Below, one piece after another: positions 9,481-19,847 of a stretch of 64,000 nucleotides of DNA. Source of the DNA: Euglena gracilis (taxonomy: Eukaryota; Euglenida; Euglenophyceae; Euglenales). Every line of letters starts with the position of its first letter. Position 1 is the first letter of the stretch. The notes beneath the pieces were generated by a model. It was not told where the DNA came from and made no database searches. It saw nothing but the letters and a program-made list of their open reading frames with translations. The stretch lies in the NCBI GenBank assembly GCA_039621445.1, contig CP154954.1, positions 70,064,670-70,128,669 on the forward strand, given 5' to 3'. The position numbers and the translations under genes are program-made.

Positions 9481-10691
9481 GATGATGAGGCCTCCTCCGA
9501 CACCTTGGCGAAGCTGAACCGCCGTGGCCCCGCCCCCCCCCTCTCCCATGGGCGCTTGGTGGGCCCCCCCCCCCTGATGGGGATGGTGGTCTCTTTCTGT
9601 GTTTCTGGGTGGGTGGTTGGGGCTGCTTGGTTGGGGGTCCCTTTTCTGGTTGGGATGTTTTTCTTTTTCTGCTGGATTTTTGGGTGGGGGGGGTTGGGCT
9701 CACCATCTTCTTGTGCTTCGCCCTCTTGGTCCCTTCCTCCCCCTTCCTCCGTCGTGGGAGTCCGAGACCATTCGGGCTCCGCACTGCGAGATGGTGAGGT
9801 ACTGTGCACCCCTTTTTGGGCCATAATTGTTTGAATTTTTGAAACGACACCCAGCCTCAAATAATGAGCTTGGAAGGCCCCAAAATTTTTCCACTGACCC
9901 AGCTGCTGGACTTCTTCCACTTGCAACCCAGCATTTTTCCACCATAAAACCCCAGCCCCTCTGGTGCTGTGGGGTTTCCAATGGGTGGTGTCCACCCCCC
10001 CCTCTTGCAGAATTTCTTTGGTAAGGGAATTCACTCTTTCTGATGTCAAAGGTCGTTTACCATCCAAAGACCATAACAAATTATTCTTGTGTCCAACCAT
10101 GTGGGCTGTCCTTTCCACATACTCTTTCAATAAATGCCATGGGCTTATGAGGGGGGTGTGTGGCAAATTCAAAACTTCCTCCCATCTTGGGAATTGCCAC
10201 CCTTTTCTTTGCAATAAAATGAAAATTTTTTCTCCCACGAAACTGATTTTTCGCTGTGTCCTGGCTAAATCAACCCCCCTGTGGAGGGCCAAAAGCCTCC
10301 AACAAATGATGAGTCTGTTTCTGAGCTCTTTCACAGAGAGTTCTGAGAGGGGTCTTGATTGTCTGATGATGTTGTTTAGAAAATCAGTGGGGTCCCAGAA
10401 ATGGGCATACTTGCAGACATTGGAATTCCATTTCCTTTTCAATGGAGACAAAAGAGGGGAAAACCTCAATGACCCAAACCCTGGGAGTAACAAAAAAACT
10501 GCTGCATATGCATTTCGTGCAGTGTTGAGGCTGTGAACAGCCAAATCAAGGATGGCCTCGGCCATCTTGTGGACTGTGCAGTCCTGCAGGGGCACCCCTT
10601 TGTGCAACAATTGGCCCACCAATGTCCTGAAGGCTGAATCATATCTCTTGACATTTCCCAGATTTTTTATGTAAGTGTCGATACTGGACAT
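9453..10691 (-). CDS. D1 tyrosine recombinase (YR)
   Basis: About 412 codons from an ATG at 10691, whose first 25 nt overlap the end of the RT ORF (stop at 10667). The reading frame stays open far upstream, opposite the RT frame, so the true start is uncertain. It begins MSSIDTYIKNLGNVKRYDSA. SLRFSPLLSPLKRKW may supply the first catalytic Arg. KPHSTRGAGVLW is the HxxR box, and GQWKNFGAFQAHYLRLG carries the nucleophile Tyr. After the catalytic domain the frame runs through the internal complementary region into a Lys/Pro-rich tail. The enzyme integrates the circular cDNA. No stop or frameshift is seen, so it may be functional. Confidence 0.85.
   Translation of the reverse strand: MSSIDTYIKNLGNVKRYDSAFRTLVGQLLHKGVPLQDCTVHKMAEAILDLAVHSLNTARNAYAAVFLLLPGFGSLRFSPLLSPLKRKWNSNVCKYAHFWDPTDFLNNIIRQSRPLSELSVKELRNRLIICWRLLALHRGVDLARTQRKISFVGEKIFILLQRKGWQFPRWEEVLNLPHTPLISPWHLLKEYVERTAHMVGHKNNLLWSLDGKRPLTSERVNSLTKEILQEGGVDTTHWKPHSTRGAGVLWWKNAGLQVEEVQQLGQWKNFGAFQAHYLRLGVVSKIQTIMAQKGVHSTSPSRSAEPEWSRTPTTEEGGGRDQEGEAQEDGEPNPPHPKIQQKKKNIPTRKGTPNQAAPTTHPETQKETTIPIRGGGPTKRPWERGGAGPRRFSFAKVSEEASSSPTPATKAQ
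9710..9812 (-). other. D1 internal complementary region
   Basis: On the minus strand, CTCACCATCTCGCAGTGCGG and GAATGGTCT repeat the element's 5' edge, and CGGACTCCCACGACGGAGG and GCACAAGAAGATGGTGAG repeat its 3' edge. Sequence complementary to both termini is the template used to complete the circular DIRS intermediate. It is also translated as part of the recombinase tail. Confidence 0.8.
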
Positions 10692-13405
10692 CGAAACTTC
10701 CTGGGATTGTAATATTTGCCTGACACAATCAAGCAGGCCAATTTCCACCTTGGGGGGGGCATCTCCTCCCCCCAGCAGTTGGTGAATAGACCCCATTGGG
10801 GGGGTACCAACAAAACTTTGCTGCCTGGCTTTCTGATTGCCATTAATTGGCGCCACCATGATGTTGAAGCCCAGTGGGGTACGATCAACAGACAAGTCAG
10901 GTCTGGGTTTAACATTAATCTCTGAACCCATTGGGGAATGATGCTCCAGGGGGGGTTTGCATAAACTGGGGGGAGGCCCCTCAAATCTGCCTTCAAGGCA
11001 TCCACCAGCAAAGCCCCTTGGTGGGGGTATCGACAAACAAACTTGGGGAATTTTTTGTTGCTGGGTGTGCAAAACATGTCCACCTCTGGGGTGATGTCCT
11101 GTCTGAAAAATTTCAGGATTTGGTGAAAGATATGTAGGTTTAGGGTATAATCCCCTGGGTCCTTTTGCTCCCTGGTCAGGGAGTCTGCCAATTGCTCTTT
11201 TGTGGGAACCCAAACCACCTGCAAATTGATTTGCTTTTCTTGGCAATGATACAGCAGGGGTTTTAAAATGGAATTTAGGTAGGGCTTTTTGCCTCCCCAT
11301 TTTGTTAGATAACTTACAGCCACTTGGCTGTCCACATGAAGCATTATGGTTTGTTTTGGTTTTGCCAGACTTTTTACTGTCTCCACTGCTGACATCAATT
11401 CTTTTTGGTTGATGTGAAGGATGTGCAGGTCCCTCCAAAAATCCTGCACTTTTTGGCCTGAGTTTTTGTCCAGCCCCCCCCACTGCCAGGTGCTGCTGTC
11501 TGAAAACAGATCCTGAGAGGCCTGGGATTGAAAGGCTCTGCCCACACCTGGCTGCAAAAACGCTTTTAACTCCACAATTTGATCTTTGACCCCCTGGGGA
11601 ATGGTTAGGGTGTGGTCCCAACCCCACTTTGTGTGCAAATCCACCATTTTGCAAAGTTGATCTGTCAGAATTCTGAGAAATGGCATGGAGACTAAATAGC
11701 TTCTGACTTGCCCCACAATAGAGCTGAGTTTTCTGCAGCTCATTTTTTGTGCTGTGAGCACTTTTCCCAGCTCCTTTCTTAAGGATTTTAATTTTTCCTG
11801 TGGGATTTCCAGCTGGCCCTTTTTCAAATTGACCCACTGGCCCAAATGTTTTATTTCCTGTGTGGGTTCCAGACAGGATTTGGGGAGGTTTAATCTGAAA
11901 CCTGCCAATAAAAGGTCCTGCTTTATTTCTGCCAAATGTTGGGCTGCAGTCTTTTTGCTGGGGGCTAACAGCAAAATGTCGTCTAGGTAGATGAAAACTA
12001 CCTTTCCCTCCTTTCTCCACTTCCTTTCCCAGACTCTCATGAGAGTCATAAATTTTTGTGGCAGGCTGCTTATACCAAAACATGCAGCTTGAAACTGCCA
12101 AGTTTCCCCCCCCACTTGCATGCAGACATGTTTTTCCAGGCTGCTGTGCAGTTTTAGGTGAAAATAAGCATCTTTCAGATCTATTTTTCCACAGAACCAT
12201 CCTTTTCTTAGGTATGGGAAAATGTTTCCCATGTGTTCCAGTCTGAACTTCTGGGGGGTGAAATAGTGATTTAACTGTCGACAATCTGAAATCAGTCTTT
12301 CCTTGGTCTTTTCCCCTTCTTTTTTGGAAATTATGAAGTAAGGGACAAAATGTTTTGCCTCCTCTGGGGGGATTTGCCTGGTTGCCCCTGCACATTCGTA
12401 TTCTCTCAGAATTTTTTGGGCAGTCATTACTTCCTGGGGAGTTTTGAAGGGAACTTTTAAGGACATTTGAGGGGGGAGGGGAAGATCTGCCATAACTCCC
12501 TCCCTTATCAGGTTTAATACCTCTCTGCTGGCTCCTGCCTTGACCCAATGGGGGATGCTGGTCTGCAGGGCTTTGTAAGGGGGTACCCCTGGGTGTAATG
12601 TGTCTGGGGACTCCACAGGCCCCATCACTGGGGTCCTTCCCCTTGGTTGCCCCATCACTGGGGTCACCCCTGGTTGCCCCATCACTGGGGCTGTAGCTGG
12701 CCCTGCCATAGGGCTTTCCAAAGACAGGCTTTCCCCCTGTTTGTGAATGATGGGGGAAGGTCTGTGCCTGAAATGAGGGGGTATATACAAGGCTGGGCTG
12801 ATTATCTTCTGGGGGGGGCCTGTCTGAGCCAATCTTGGGCCTCCCCCCCAAGGGCTGATGTGGTGATTGCCTTGGCCACCATTTGCCTTCTGGCCTCCCC
12901 TGGCTTGGCCACCATTTGCCTTCTGGCCTCCCTTGGCTCTCAGGCTTGCTTGGCCTCCATTGGCCTTTTCTCTGGGACTGTCTCTTCTCTGTCCCTCTTG
13001 ATTTCCCATAAAGGCCACCATGGCCTGTTCTTGGCATTGGCTTGCCGCTCCTGGGGGGTTTGTGTCTGAAATTGCTGGGGGGAAAGTTGGACACACCTTT
13101 CCCCAATGGGCTCTTTCCAGGTTGGGGTACTGGCTGCCATAGCCTGTCCCCTGGGCCCACTGCCCTCTTGAGTAATGGCTTCCATAGCCTTGAATTTGGA
13201 CCCCAGGTCCTTTTTGTTGATGGCTGCCATAGCCATGATAATTTGAATCCTTTGGATTTGTTGAAAGGCTGCCATAGCCTTTGTCTTGACCCCTGGAAGG
13301 GGGTGGACATAGAAAAGGGGGGGGAGTCTGTTGGACCTGTGATGGTATTCCCCTTCTGTCTTCTCTTCCTGACCACAGTTGTCCATGGTCCATGGCCATT
13401 CTCAT
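10667..13405 (-). CDS. D1 Gag (C-terminal part)-RT-RNase H-methyltransferase-like polyprotein
   Basis: An open frame of 912 codons. The Gag part is Gly/Gln-rich with repeated 'GYGS', 'KANGGQ' and 'PVMGQP' units. The RT runs from about residue 330. KEGEKTKERLISDCRQLN and KIDLKDAYFH precede the catalytic FIYLDDILLL. RNase H follows (FSDSSTWQWGG, INQKELMSA, HVDSQVAVSYL, EQLADSLTR supplying the acidic residues). Then a DIRS-typical adenine-methyltransferase-like domain starts DMFCTPSNKKFPKF and contains VYANPPWSI. An upstream frame (13440-13595) encodes the Gag N-terminus. In D3 and D5 the two parts are in one frame, so D1 probably has a single slip in the C-run near 13440. Otherwise it is intact, and it is the youngest insertion of its stack. 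Confidence 0.85.
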   Translation of the reverse strand: MRMAMDHGQLWSGREDRRGIPSQVQQTPPPFLCPPPSRGQDKGYGSLSTNPKDSNYHGYGSHQQKGPGVQIQGYGSHYSRGQWAQGTGYGSQYPNLERAHWGKVCPTFPPAISDTNPPGAASQCQEQAMVAFMGNQEGQRRDSPREKANGGQASLRAKGGQKANGGQARGGQKANGGQGNHHISPWGGGPRLAQTGPPQKIISPALYIPPHFRHRPSPIIHKQGESLSLESPMAGPATAPVMGQPGVTPVMGQPRGRTPVMGPVESPDTLHPGVPPYKALQTSIPHWVKAGASREVLNLIREGVMADLPLPPQMSLKVPFKTPQEVMTAQKILREYECAGATRQIPPEEAKHFVPYFIISKKEGEKTKERLISDCRQLNHYFTPQKFRLEHMGNIFPYLRKGWFCGKIDLKDAYFHLKLHSSLEKHVCMQVGGETWQFQAACFGISSLPQKFMTLMRVWERKWRKEGKVVFIYLDDILLLAPSKKTAAQHLAEIKQDLLLAGFRLNLPKSCLEPTQEIKHLGQWVNLKKGQLEIPQEKLKSLRKELGKVLTAQKMSCRKLSSIVGQVRSYLVSMPFLRILTDQLCKMVDLHTKWGWDHTLTIPQGVKDQIVELKAFLQPGVGRAFQSQASQDLFSDSSTWQWGGLDKNSGQKVQDFWRDLHILHINQKELMSAVETVKSLAKPKQTIMLHVDSQVAVSYLTKWGGKKPYLNSILKPLLYHCQEKQINLQVVWVPTKEQLADSLTREQKDPGDYTLNLHIFHQILKFFRQDITPEVDMFCTPSNKKFPKFVCRYPHQGALLVDALKADLRGLPPVYANPPWSIIPQWVQRLMLNPDLTCLLIVPHWASTSWWRQLMAIRKPGSKVLLVPPQWGLFTNCWGEEMPPPRWKLACLIVSGKYYNPRKFRCPVSTLT

Positions 13406-13439
13406 GTTGAGAGGGGGATTTGAAAATCTCAGAAGCCTT

Positions 13440-13595
13440 GGGGGGTGGGGGTTGCGATGGCCACGGACTGGCTAGTTGCTGCCGCCCCTCCAGCTTCTGC
13501 AGCTGCTGCTGTGACTCCACCTTCCCCAGCTTCAGCTGACTTCTTGAAAGTTCTTTGCAGTTCTTCTTGAGATTCAGAGTTTCTTTGAAATTCAT
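13440..13595 (-). CDS. D1 Gag N-terminus
   Basis: It starts MNFKETLNLKKNCKEL and contains LQKLEGRQQLASPWPSQP. D3 (19847 downwards, MKDVLEKFQAVKRKW to PWPSQP) and D5 (PWPTQP) have the equivalent peptide in frame with the downstream Gag. In D1 the frame changes just after PWPSQP at the A-C5-A-C6 run. The part is charged, probably coiled coil, with no zinc knuckle. Confidence 0.6.
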
Positions 13596-13807
13596 TCTTC
13601 ATGGAAATCCAGTTGTCGATATCTGTTGTGTTTCTTGTTCTTTTTTCTTGAATTTCTTCCAGTTCCAGTTGAATTCTTCCTTCAGGAAGTTGAAGTTCCA
13701 CAGAAAGTTCGGTCCACCAGTTGGTAAGAGTATTGGTTCTCGGGAAGGCAGAACTCCTCGAAAAACAATTCCACTTGAACTCGTAGTAGTAAAACTCTTT
13801 CTCCTTG

Positions 13808-13957
13808 AGGTCGAAGGGCAGAAATAGGAATCAGCCAACTCCGGCAACAAAAAGCAGTAAGAAGCACCCCCCGCGCACGCACAAACACACCATAACAGAA
13901 CAGCCGGCAAGGAAAGCAGGACCTCACCATCTCGCAGTGCGGAGCCCGAATGGTCTC
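13808..13957 (-). repeat. D1 5' inverted terminal repeat
   Basis: On the plus strand 'AGCCAACTCCGGCAACAAA' to 'GCGGAGCCCGAATGGTCT'. It is the inverted partner of 9326-9480. The outer end GAATGGTCT is adjacent to the D2 leader. Confidence 0.8.
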
Positions 13958-14040
13958 AATCAATCAAGTCAAAATATCCAGAAAGAGACGCTCGTGCAGA
14001 ACCTCAAAACAGAAATTGTTGAAGTATCTGAAAGATTTCA

Positions 14041-15351
14041 ATGAAAGATGCAATTTCCAAGACGAACAGCGCTGGAGAACTTCAAGAGGGAGCAGCAGAA
14101 GCCGCAGCAGCTGGACAACCTGACGGCGCGGGTCGACTGTGGCGAACCGTGGCTGCCCCTTCCCCAAAAGAAATTTCCCCAAAAGATATTTTTACAACCC
14201 AAACCCCCCAAAGTGATGGCCACGGACCCTGGCAGACAGTGGTCAGAAGACCCCGCAAGGGGCAGAAGCAACAACCAGCAGGCCACTGCGGCCATCGGAA
14301 CCAGGGCCATGGTGGCCAACTTTCCAAAACACATCATGTGTTCAAGCGGGGCTATGGCAGCCAGAACCGCACAGGCCATGGAGGCAACAAAGGCCATGAC
14401 GGCACAACCAGCCATGAAGGCATCTACACCATCCAAAGTCGCTGGAACAAAGGCCAAGGTGGCCACCAGCACCAAGGCCCCACAGGACATGGCAGGGGCA
14501 GAAAAGGTCAGACGCACCATCCCCATCATTTCTCAATCACACCACCCCTCAGGGGTCAAGGGTGGGGACCCAAGAACCCCTCAAGGTTTCAATTGGGCAT
14601 GGCGACCCAGAAATCAATCAGGCCGTTGGGGCCTTTCAAGTTATCATCAAGGCTACTGGGGCCAGAAATATCAAGAAGATCAATTTCAACAAGATCACAA
14701 GGGGGGTCCATCACAGGCCCCCCAGAAGCTAAGGGGCAGCCCTGCAAGGGCTTTGTATTTAAACGGGCAGCCCCCTGCCCAGCCCCAGGAGGAACAGGAA
14801 GGGGGAGACTCCCCACCAGCATTTATTCCTGCTCAATCAACAAAGGGGGGACCCACAGTGGCCCCCCAATGGTACGGCTACCAACACCATCAACATCAAG
14901 AAGGCCAGATAGGCAAATCCGGGGCAGTAAGCCCTATGGTATGGAAACCAACAACAAGATCCTCCAGAGAGAGTGTGAGCAGAGAGGGAGAGAGTGCGTG
15001 CACATCCCCCCAGAAACATTTTCTTTTTCCAAGGGCTCAAGCCCTAGGGGCTCTAGGGGCTGTGAAATGTCCAACACCCCCCACCCAGCCCCCAGAAAAT
15101 CATCTAGTTGGGAAAATAAATTCCATGGAGGAAAAATGGGGAGACACCCCCCGACCCCAGAGGCTTTAGAAAAGTCTCCAATGGTGGTCAAAACATGCCC
15201 CCCCAGCAACATGTCAATTGATCAAAAATGGAATTCAACCCCCCTGGGTAAATCCCCCAAAATTGTCCACCCACCCAAAACCCAGAGCCAACTTGGACCT
15301 AAACCAGGCAGACAAAAGTTGGCTGGATTACGAAAAAAACTGGGTCAGTGA
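14041..15351 (+). pseudogene. D2 Gag region (family B), two overlapping frames
   Basis: ATG at 14041 opens a 436-codon frame containing SDGHGPWQTVVRRPRKG. ATG at 14048 opens the overlapping 373-codon frame containing VMATDPGRQWSEDPARG. In D1 and D3 the equivalents of these two peptides overlap in different frames too (DGHGPWTLVVR and AMDPGHLWSE). Comparison with D3 makes the 14048 frame the Gag frame. It ends at 15169, before RT begins in another frame near 15200, so Gag and RT are out of register. The Gag is rich in Gly, His and Gln ('GYGSQ', 'GHGG'). No zinc knuckle is seen. Confidence 0.6.
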
Positions 15352-16790
15352 AACGAGTTTGGGATTCAGAAACCCAGCATTTGATCCCATGGTTTTTAAT
15401 TTCAAAACCAGAGGGGGGAACAACCAAGTGGAGAATGATCAGCGACTGCAGAGAACTGAATCAGCAGTTTCAAGTAAAACCTTTCAAGCTGGATCATATC
15501 CAGCACATTTTTCCAGTTTTGGAAAAAGGCCACTGGGCAGCAAAAATAGACCTAAAAGATGCCTATTTCTATATTCCATTAAGTCCAGGCCTAAGGCCAT
15601 TTTTAAGGCATCAGGTGGGGGGGCAGACCTGGGAATTTCAAACAGGCTGCTTTGGGCTAAATTTCATGCCCCAAATTTTCATGTCAGCCATGAAAACTTT
15701 CGAAAAGCTGTGGAGAAAAAGGGGCATCCAGGTCTTTATTTACCTGGACGACATTTTGCTGGTGGCCCCCACCCAAAACACTTTACAAAATCACCTGAAC
15801 ACAGTCGTCAAAGATTTGCTGAATTCAGGGTTCAAAATCAATGTGAAAAAGTCCACCCTCCAGCCCACCCAAGTGGTAACCCATCTGGGTTTTCAACTAA
15901 ACTTCCAGGAAGGAAAGTTGCAGGTGCCCCCCCAGAAAGCCAAAACCATAAAAAAGGAGCTAGGAAAAGTTGTGAAAAAAGATTACATGTCAAAAAGGCA
16001 GCTGGCTGCCATTTTGGGCCAAATAAGATGCAACCTAATGGCCCTGCCCTTTTTAAGGGCTTTTACAGACACCCTGGCAAATTTTTTGGTGGCAAAGTCC
16101 ACAGCCCCCTGGGACTCAAAACACCCCATTTCCCAGGAAATCAAGGCCCAATTAAGGGAAATAAAAATTCTGCTGGACACCTGGGGGGCAGACCCTTCCC
16201 TCAAAATGCAACCAGAGAGTTGCACTCAGACAGCAGCACCCATGCCTGGGGGGGGCTGGACATCAATACAGGAGAACTTGTTCAGGAATTTTGGAGAAAA
16301 GACTCCATTTTACACATAAATGTAAAGGAGCTGAGTGCAGCAATCAGCACTGTAAAAAGTTTGAGCAAACCTGGAGAAACTGTTTCTTTGTCAGTGGACA
16401 ACCAGGTAATTTACTATTACTTAACAAAAGGAGGGGGCAGAAAGGATCCCTTCAACAAAATGCTAAGACCATTTTTCAAATGGTGCATGGAAAAACAAGT
16501 AAACCTTCAAGTGAACTGGGTACCTTCAAAAGAATGCCTGGCAGACCCCATCAGCAGATGGGAAATGGACAGGGGGGATTACTCCTTAGACCCCCAACTT
16601 TTTCAATGGCTCAGACAGCAATTCAAAGATTTCATAAATCTGAAAACAGATTTATTTGCCTCCCCAGGCAACAAAAAACTGCCCCAATTTGTGGCCAGGT
16701 GGCCCCACTGGGAGGCCACAGCAGTAAATGCATTACAATGTCCACTGGACAACATGGGTGATCTTTATGCAAACCCCCCCCTGGTCAATA
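15200..16790 (+). pseudogene. D2 reverse transcriptase-RNase H, frameshifted
   Basis: RT in the 15348-16319 frame: SKPEGGTTKWRMISDCREL, AAKIDLKDAYFYI, then the catalytic FIYLDDILLVAP and a connection domain to about 16200. RNase H continues in another frame (RELHSDSSTHAWGG, INVKELSAAIS, SVDNQVIYYYLTK, ECLADPISRW), so a one-base indel lies at about 16205-16215. A second shift at the C8 run near 16783 separates it from the NPPW part of the methyltransferase-like domain. It cannot yield a full polyprotein without these breaks being bypassed. Confidence 0.8.
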
Positions 16791-18030
16791 ATTCAACAAT
16801 TTCTACCCAGGTTGAAAATGTTTCCCCAGACCAAACTTTTGATGGTCACCCCCTACTGGGATACAGCCACGTGGTGGCCCCAATTAATAAAAATGAAAGT
16901 TCCAGGGACCCCCTGCCTGAAAATCACCCCCTACAGAGGCATGTTCACCAACTGCAGGGGGAAAAAAAATGCCACCCCCCAGGTGGCCCCTGTTTTGCAT
17001 GATTTGCTCAGGCAAATTTTGGAGGGGAAACAAATTCAGGTTAATACCATTAACGATTTCCTGGGGAGAAACCCCAGCCTAAAACGTTATCAGAGTGCTT
17101 TTGCACTTCTGTGGGTCATTTTGGAACACATGGGGGTGCCCCCCCCCTGAAGCCACCACAGACCAAGTGGCTGACGCTTTAATTCAACTATTCCAATTTT
17201 CCAAGGCTCAAGCCCGTAATGCATGCAGTGCTATGCTTTTGATTCCTGGGTTTGGTGGGCTGAGATTCCACACCCTGTTAACCCCCTACAAGAGGCTTTG
17301 GAATCAGAACCTGGAAAAGTATGGGGCATTTTGGGATCCTCTCCCAATCCTCCTGGGGCTGGCAAAGGCGCCCATGCCCACTGATATTTGTACATTGCGT
17401 ACACAACTTATCTTTTGCTCACGAATCCTCTGTTTATACAGATCTTCCGACCTGGCACAAGTCAAACGAACCACCAGTGTGTTGGGTAGGGCACCCTACA
17501 TTAAAATTAAACGTAAAGGCCAAAAATTCCACAAGTGGGAAAGAGTTGTGTCTATTCCCCAGTGCCCACAAATAAGCCCTTTTCATTTAATGATGGGTTA
17601 TGTGGCTGCCACACGTTTATTCGTGAGACCTGGGGGCCCCCTCCTGATTTCATTAAATCCCCCCTTCAGAGCCATAAGGGCAGACACCATTGCTTCTATC
17701 ACAAAAATTTTTTGGCCAAACATGGGGTAACCCCCCAGGTGTGGGGGGCCCACTCCACCAGAGGGGCAGGAGTTGGTTTACTCAAAAATTGGGCCTTTCT
17801 GCCCAAGAAGTTTGTGAAATTGGCCAGTGGAGGGGGGTGGAGGCTTTTACAGCCCATTATCAAAGACTTGGTGCCCAAGGTTCCCTGGAAAATGCCCTGG
17901 CCCCCCTAATTTCAGTGCACAATCTGGCCTCACAAGGGCAAAGTGCGGAGCCCGAGGTGTCTCGTACTCCCTCGAGGAAAACCGACAAGGGAGGAAGGGA
18001 CACCGAGGGCGAAGCACAAAGACCTTGTGA
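16786..18030 (+). pseudogene. D2 methyltransferase-like end and tyrosine recombinase, frameshifted
   Basis: The frame at 16728-17150 encodes PPWSIIQQF and LLMVTPYWDTATWWPQL, then recombinase start LGRNPSLKRYQSAFAL. It shifts near the C7 run at 17143-17149 to ADALIQLFQFSKAQARNA through to KIFWPNMG. A further shift is needed to join VWGAHSTRGAG (HxxR) and IGQWRGVEAFTAHYQRLG (Tyr). At least two frameshifts inactivate the recombinase. Confidence 0.8.
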
Positions 18031-18036
18031 GCCCGA
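17935..18036 (+). other. D2 internal complementary region
   Basis: AAGTGCGGAGCCCGAGGTGT followed by CTCGTACTCCCTCGAGG and CACCGAGGGCGAAGCACAAA. The first half is complementary to D2's 5' edge at 9124-9160 and the second to the 3' edge at 18270-18336. Confidence 0.8.
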
Positions 18037-18139
18037 CCCCCCCCCCACCCGTAAAAGAAAATTTGTGTTCAAAAGCCCTCGGTCAGAGAGTGGGGGCCAG
18101 GGGGGGGGGAGAGAGGGGGGGGGGGGACCCCCCCAAGGG

Positions 18140-18336
18140 GCAAGAAGTCACGTCGCCAAGTCGGAGCAGCATCGTCAGCCAACTCTGGCGAGGCGGCACT
18201 AAGCAGGGACTCCTAACCCAACGCATCAAACAATCCAAACAACACCGCCGGCGAGCAAGGCATGGCCTCACAAGGTCTTTGTGCTTCGCCCTCGGTGTCC
18301 CTTCCTCCCTTGTTGGTTTTCCTCGAGGGAGTACGA
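18140..18336 (+). repeat. D2 3' inverted terminal repeat
   Basis: 'CGGCACTAAGCAGGGACTCC' to 'CTCGAGGGAGTACGA'. It is inverted relative to D2's 5' repeat at 9124-9290 (GCCATGCCTTGCTCGCCGGC, GGAGTCCCTGCTTAGTGCCG). Confidence 0.8.
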
Positions 18337-19847
18337 TTTCCCATGTGTTCCAATCTGAACTTCTGGGGGGTGAAATGGTGATTTAAGTGTCGACAATCTG
18401 AGATTAGTCTCTCCTTTGTTTTTCCCCCTTCCTTTTTGGAAATGATAAAATAAGGGACCAAATGTTTTGCCTCCTCTGGGGTGATTTGCCTGGTTGCCCC
18501 TGCACATTCGTATTCCCTCAGAATTTTCTGGGCAGTCATTATTTCTTGCGGAGTTTTGAAGGGCACTTTCAATGACATCTGAGGGGGTAGGGGAAGATCT
18601 GCCCTGACTCCTTCCCTTATTAAGTTTAATACCTCTGTGCTGGCTCCTGCCTTGACCCAATGGGGGATGCTGGCCTGCAGGGCTTTGTATGGGGGCACCC
18701 CTGGGTGTAATGTGTCTGGGGATTCCACAGGCCCCATCACTGGGGTCCTTTCCCCTGGCTGCCCCATCACTGGGGTCCATTCCCCTGGCTGCCCCATCAC
18801 TGGGGTTGCCTCTGGCCCTGCCATAGGGCTGCTCAAAGACAGGCTTTCCCCCTGTTTTTGAAAGATGGGGGAAGGTCTGTGGTGGGGAGGTACATATAAT
18901 GCTGGGGGGTGAGGGCTGATTACCTTCTGGGGGGGCCCTGGTGTAGCCAATCTTGGGCCTCCCCCCCAAGGGCTGATATCTTGAATGTACTGGCCTCCAG
19001 TGGCCACCTGAATTTGCTTGAAATGGCCTCCATTGGCCTTGATATCTTGATTGTAATGGTCTCCATTGGCCTTCAGGGTCATCTGGCCTTCTTGGTCTCC
19101 ATTGACCTTCTCTCCAGCACTTTTCTTGTGCCTTCTTTTTCCCTCTTGGTTCCCCAGATGAGCCACCATGGCTACATTTCCCTTTGGGTTTTGATGCCAC
19201 CTGTCTTGGCTGTGGCTTGCTTCCCCTGGGGGGGATGATTTTGAGGATTCTGGGGGGATAATTGGACATACTTCTCCCCATTGGGGTCCCTTGCTGGGAT
19301 TCTGGGTTCTGTGTCCTTGACAATGGGCACCATGCCCTGTTGAATGATGGCTGCCATAGCCTTGGGCCCCAGGCCCTGTAGATAGATGGCCGCCATGGCC
19401 ACTTTGAGGAGGGTGTCCGCCTTCCTGACTTGAACCCTTTGAATTTTTCATATTTCCCCTGCCATAGGGGTGGGGATGAGAAGGGGGATGGGTAGTCTGC
19501 CAGACCTGTTTTTCCCGCTCCTGACAATGTTTCCTTGATTGATGACTGTGATGGGTCCCCATGACCCAATGGGCCTTGCCCTGGATGGCTTCTCTGACGC
19601 TTTGCTCTGACCACAAGTGTCCAGGGTCCATGGCCGTCACAAAAGCTTTGTTGAAAACAGGGAATTTCTGACGAACTGGGGGGCGGAAGGGTTGCGACGG
19701 CCACGGACGGACGTGTTGGCCCTGCTCCATCAGGTACTCCAGCGCCTGCAGTTCCTCGGTGTTTTCCAGCTTCGGCTGTCTGTCTTGAACGTCCTTGTGC
19801 TCCCACTTCCTCTTGACAGCTTGAAATTTTTCCAACACATCTTTCAT
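18337..19847 (-). pseudogene. D3 Gag-RT, truncated
   Basis: ATG at 19847 opens MKDVLEKFQAVKRKWEH. The single frame continues through PWPSQP, AMDPGHLWSEQ, Gly/His-rich 'GYGSHHSTGHG', 'KANGGHFKQ' and 'PVMGQPGE' repeats into RT (KERLISDCRHLN, TPQKFRLEHMGN). The frame then meets the D2 edge and the catalytic YLDD block is missing. This copy shows that Gag and RT are one ORF in family A. Confidence 0.8.

Larger units (their letters stand above)
9326..13957 (-). mobile_element. D1: best-preserved DIRS-like (family A) retrotransposon
   Basis: A 4.63-kb element on the minus strand. Terminal inverted repeats lie at about 9326-9480 and 13808-13957 (shared blocks 'GCCGGCAAGGAAAGCAGGAC', 'CGCACGCACAAACACACCA'). 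The internal complementary region at about 9710-9810 contains both outer ends back to back (GAATGGTCTCGGACTCCC), the hallmark of DIRS elements. Coding order is gag, RT-RNase H-methyltransferase-like, tyrosine recombinase. The family-B copy at 46500-46640 supplies the empty site: GAAGAAG|TCAATCAA. The insertion left TC at both edges and no longer target duplication, as expected for recombinase-mediated integration of a circle. Confidence 0.9.
9124..18336 (+). mobile_element. D2: DIRS-like (family B) element, split by D1
   Basis: D2 comprises 9124-9325 and 13958-18336, about 4.6 kb without D1. The 5' end GACACCTCGGGCTCCGCAC and the 3' end CTCGAGGGAGTACGA are joined in the internal complementary region at about 17935-18036 (GAGGTGTCTCGTACTCCC), the expected DIRS circle-junction arrangement. 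The flanks confirm insertion into D3's RT: 'GCGAAGATG' at 9123 continues into 'TTTCCCATGTG' at 18337 as in D1. Its genes carry frameshifts at 16205-16215 (RNase H), 16783 (a C8 run), about 17147 and about 17710. Confidence 0.85.

Noticed and set aside
9453-13595. A single 1380-residue protein
   Set aside because: Only its first 50 or so residues (Gag) and last 410 (recombinase) are conserved. The middle is the second register of the RT gene.
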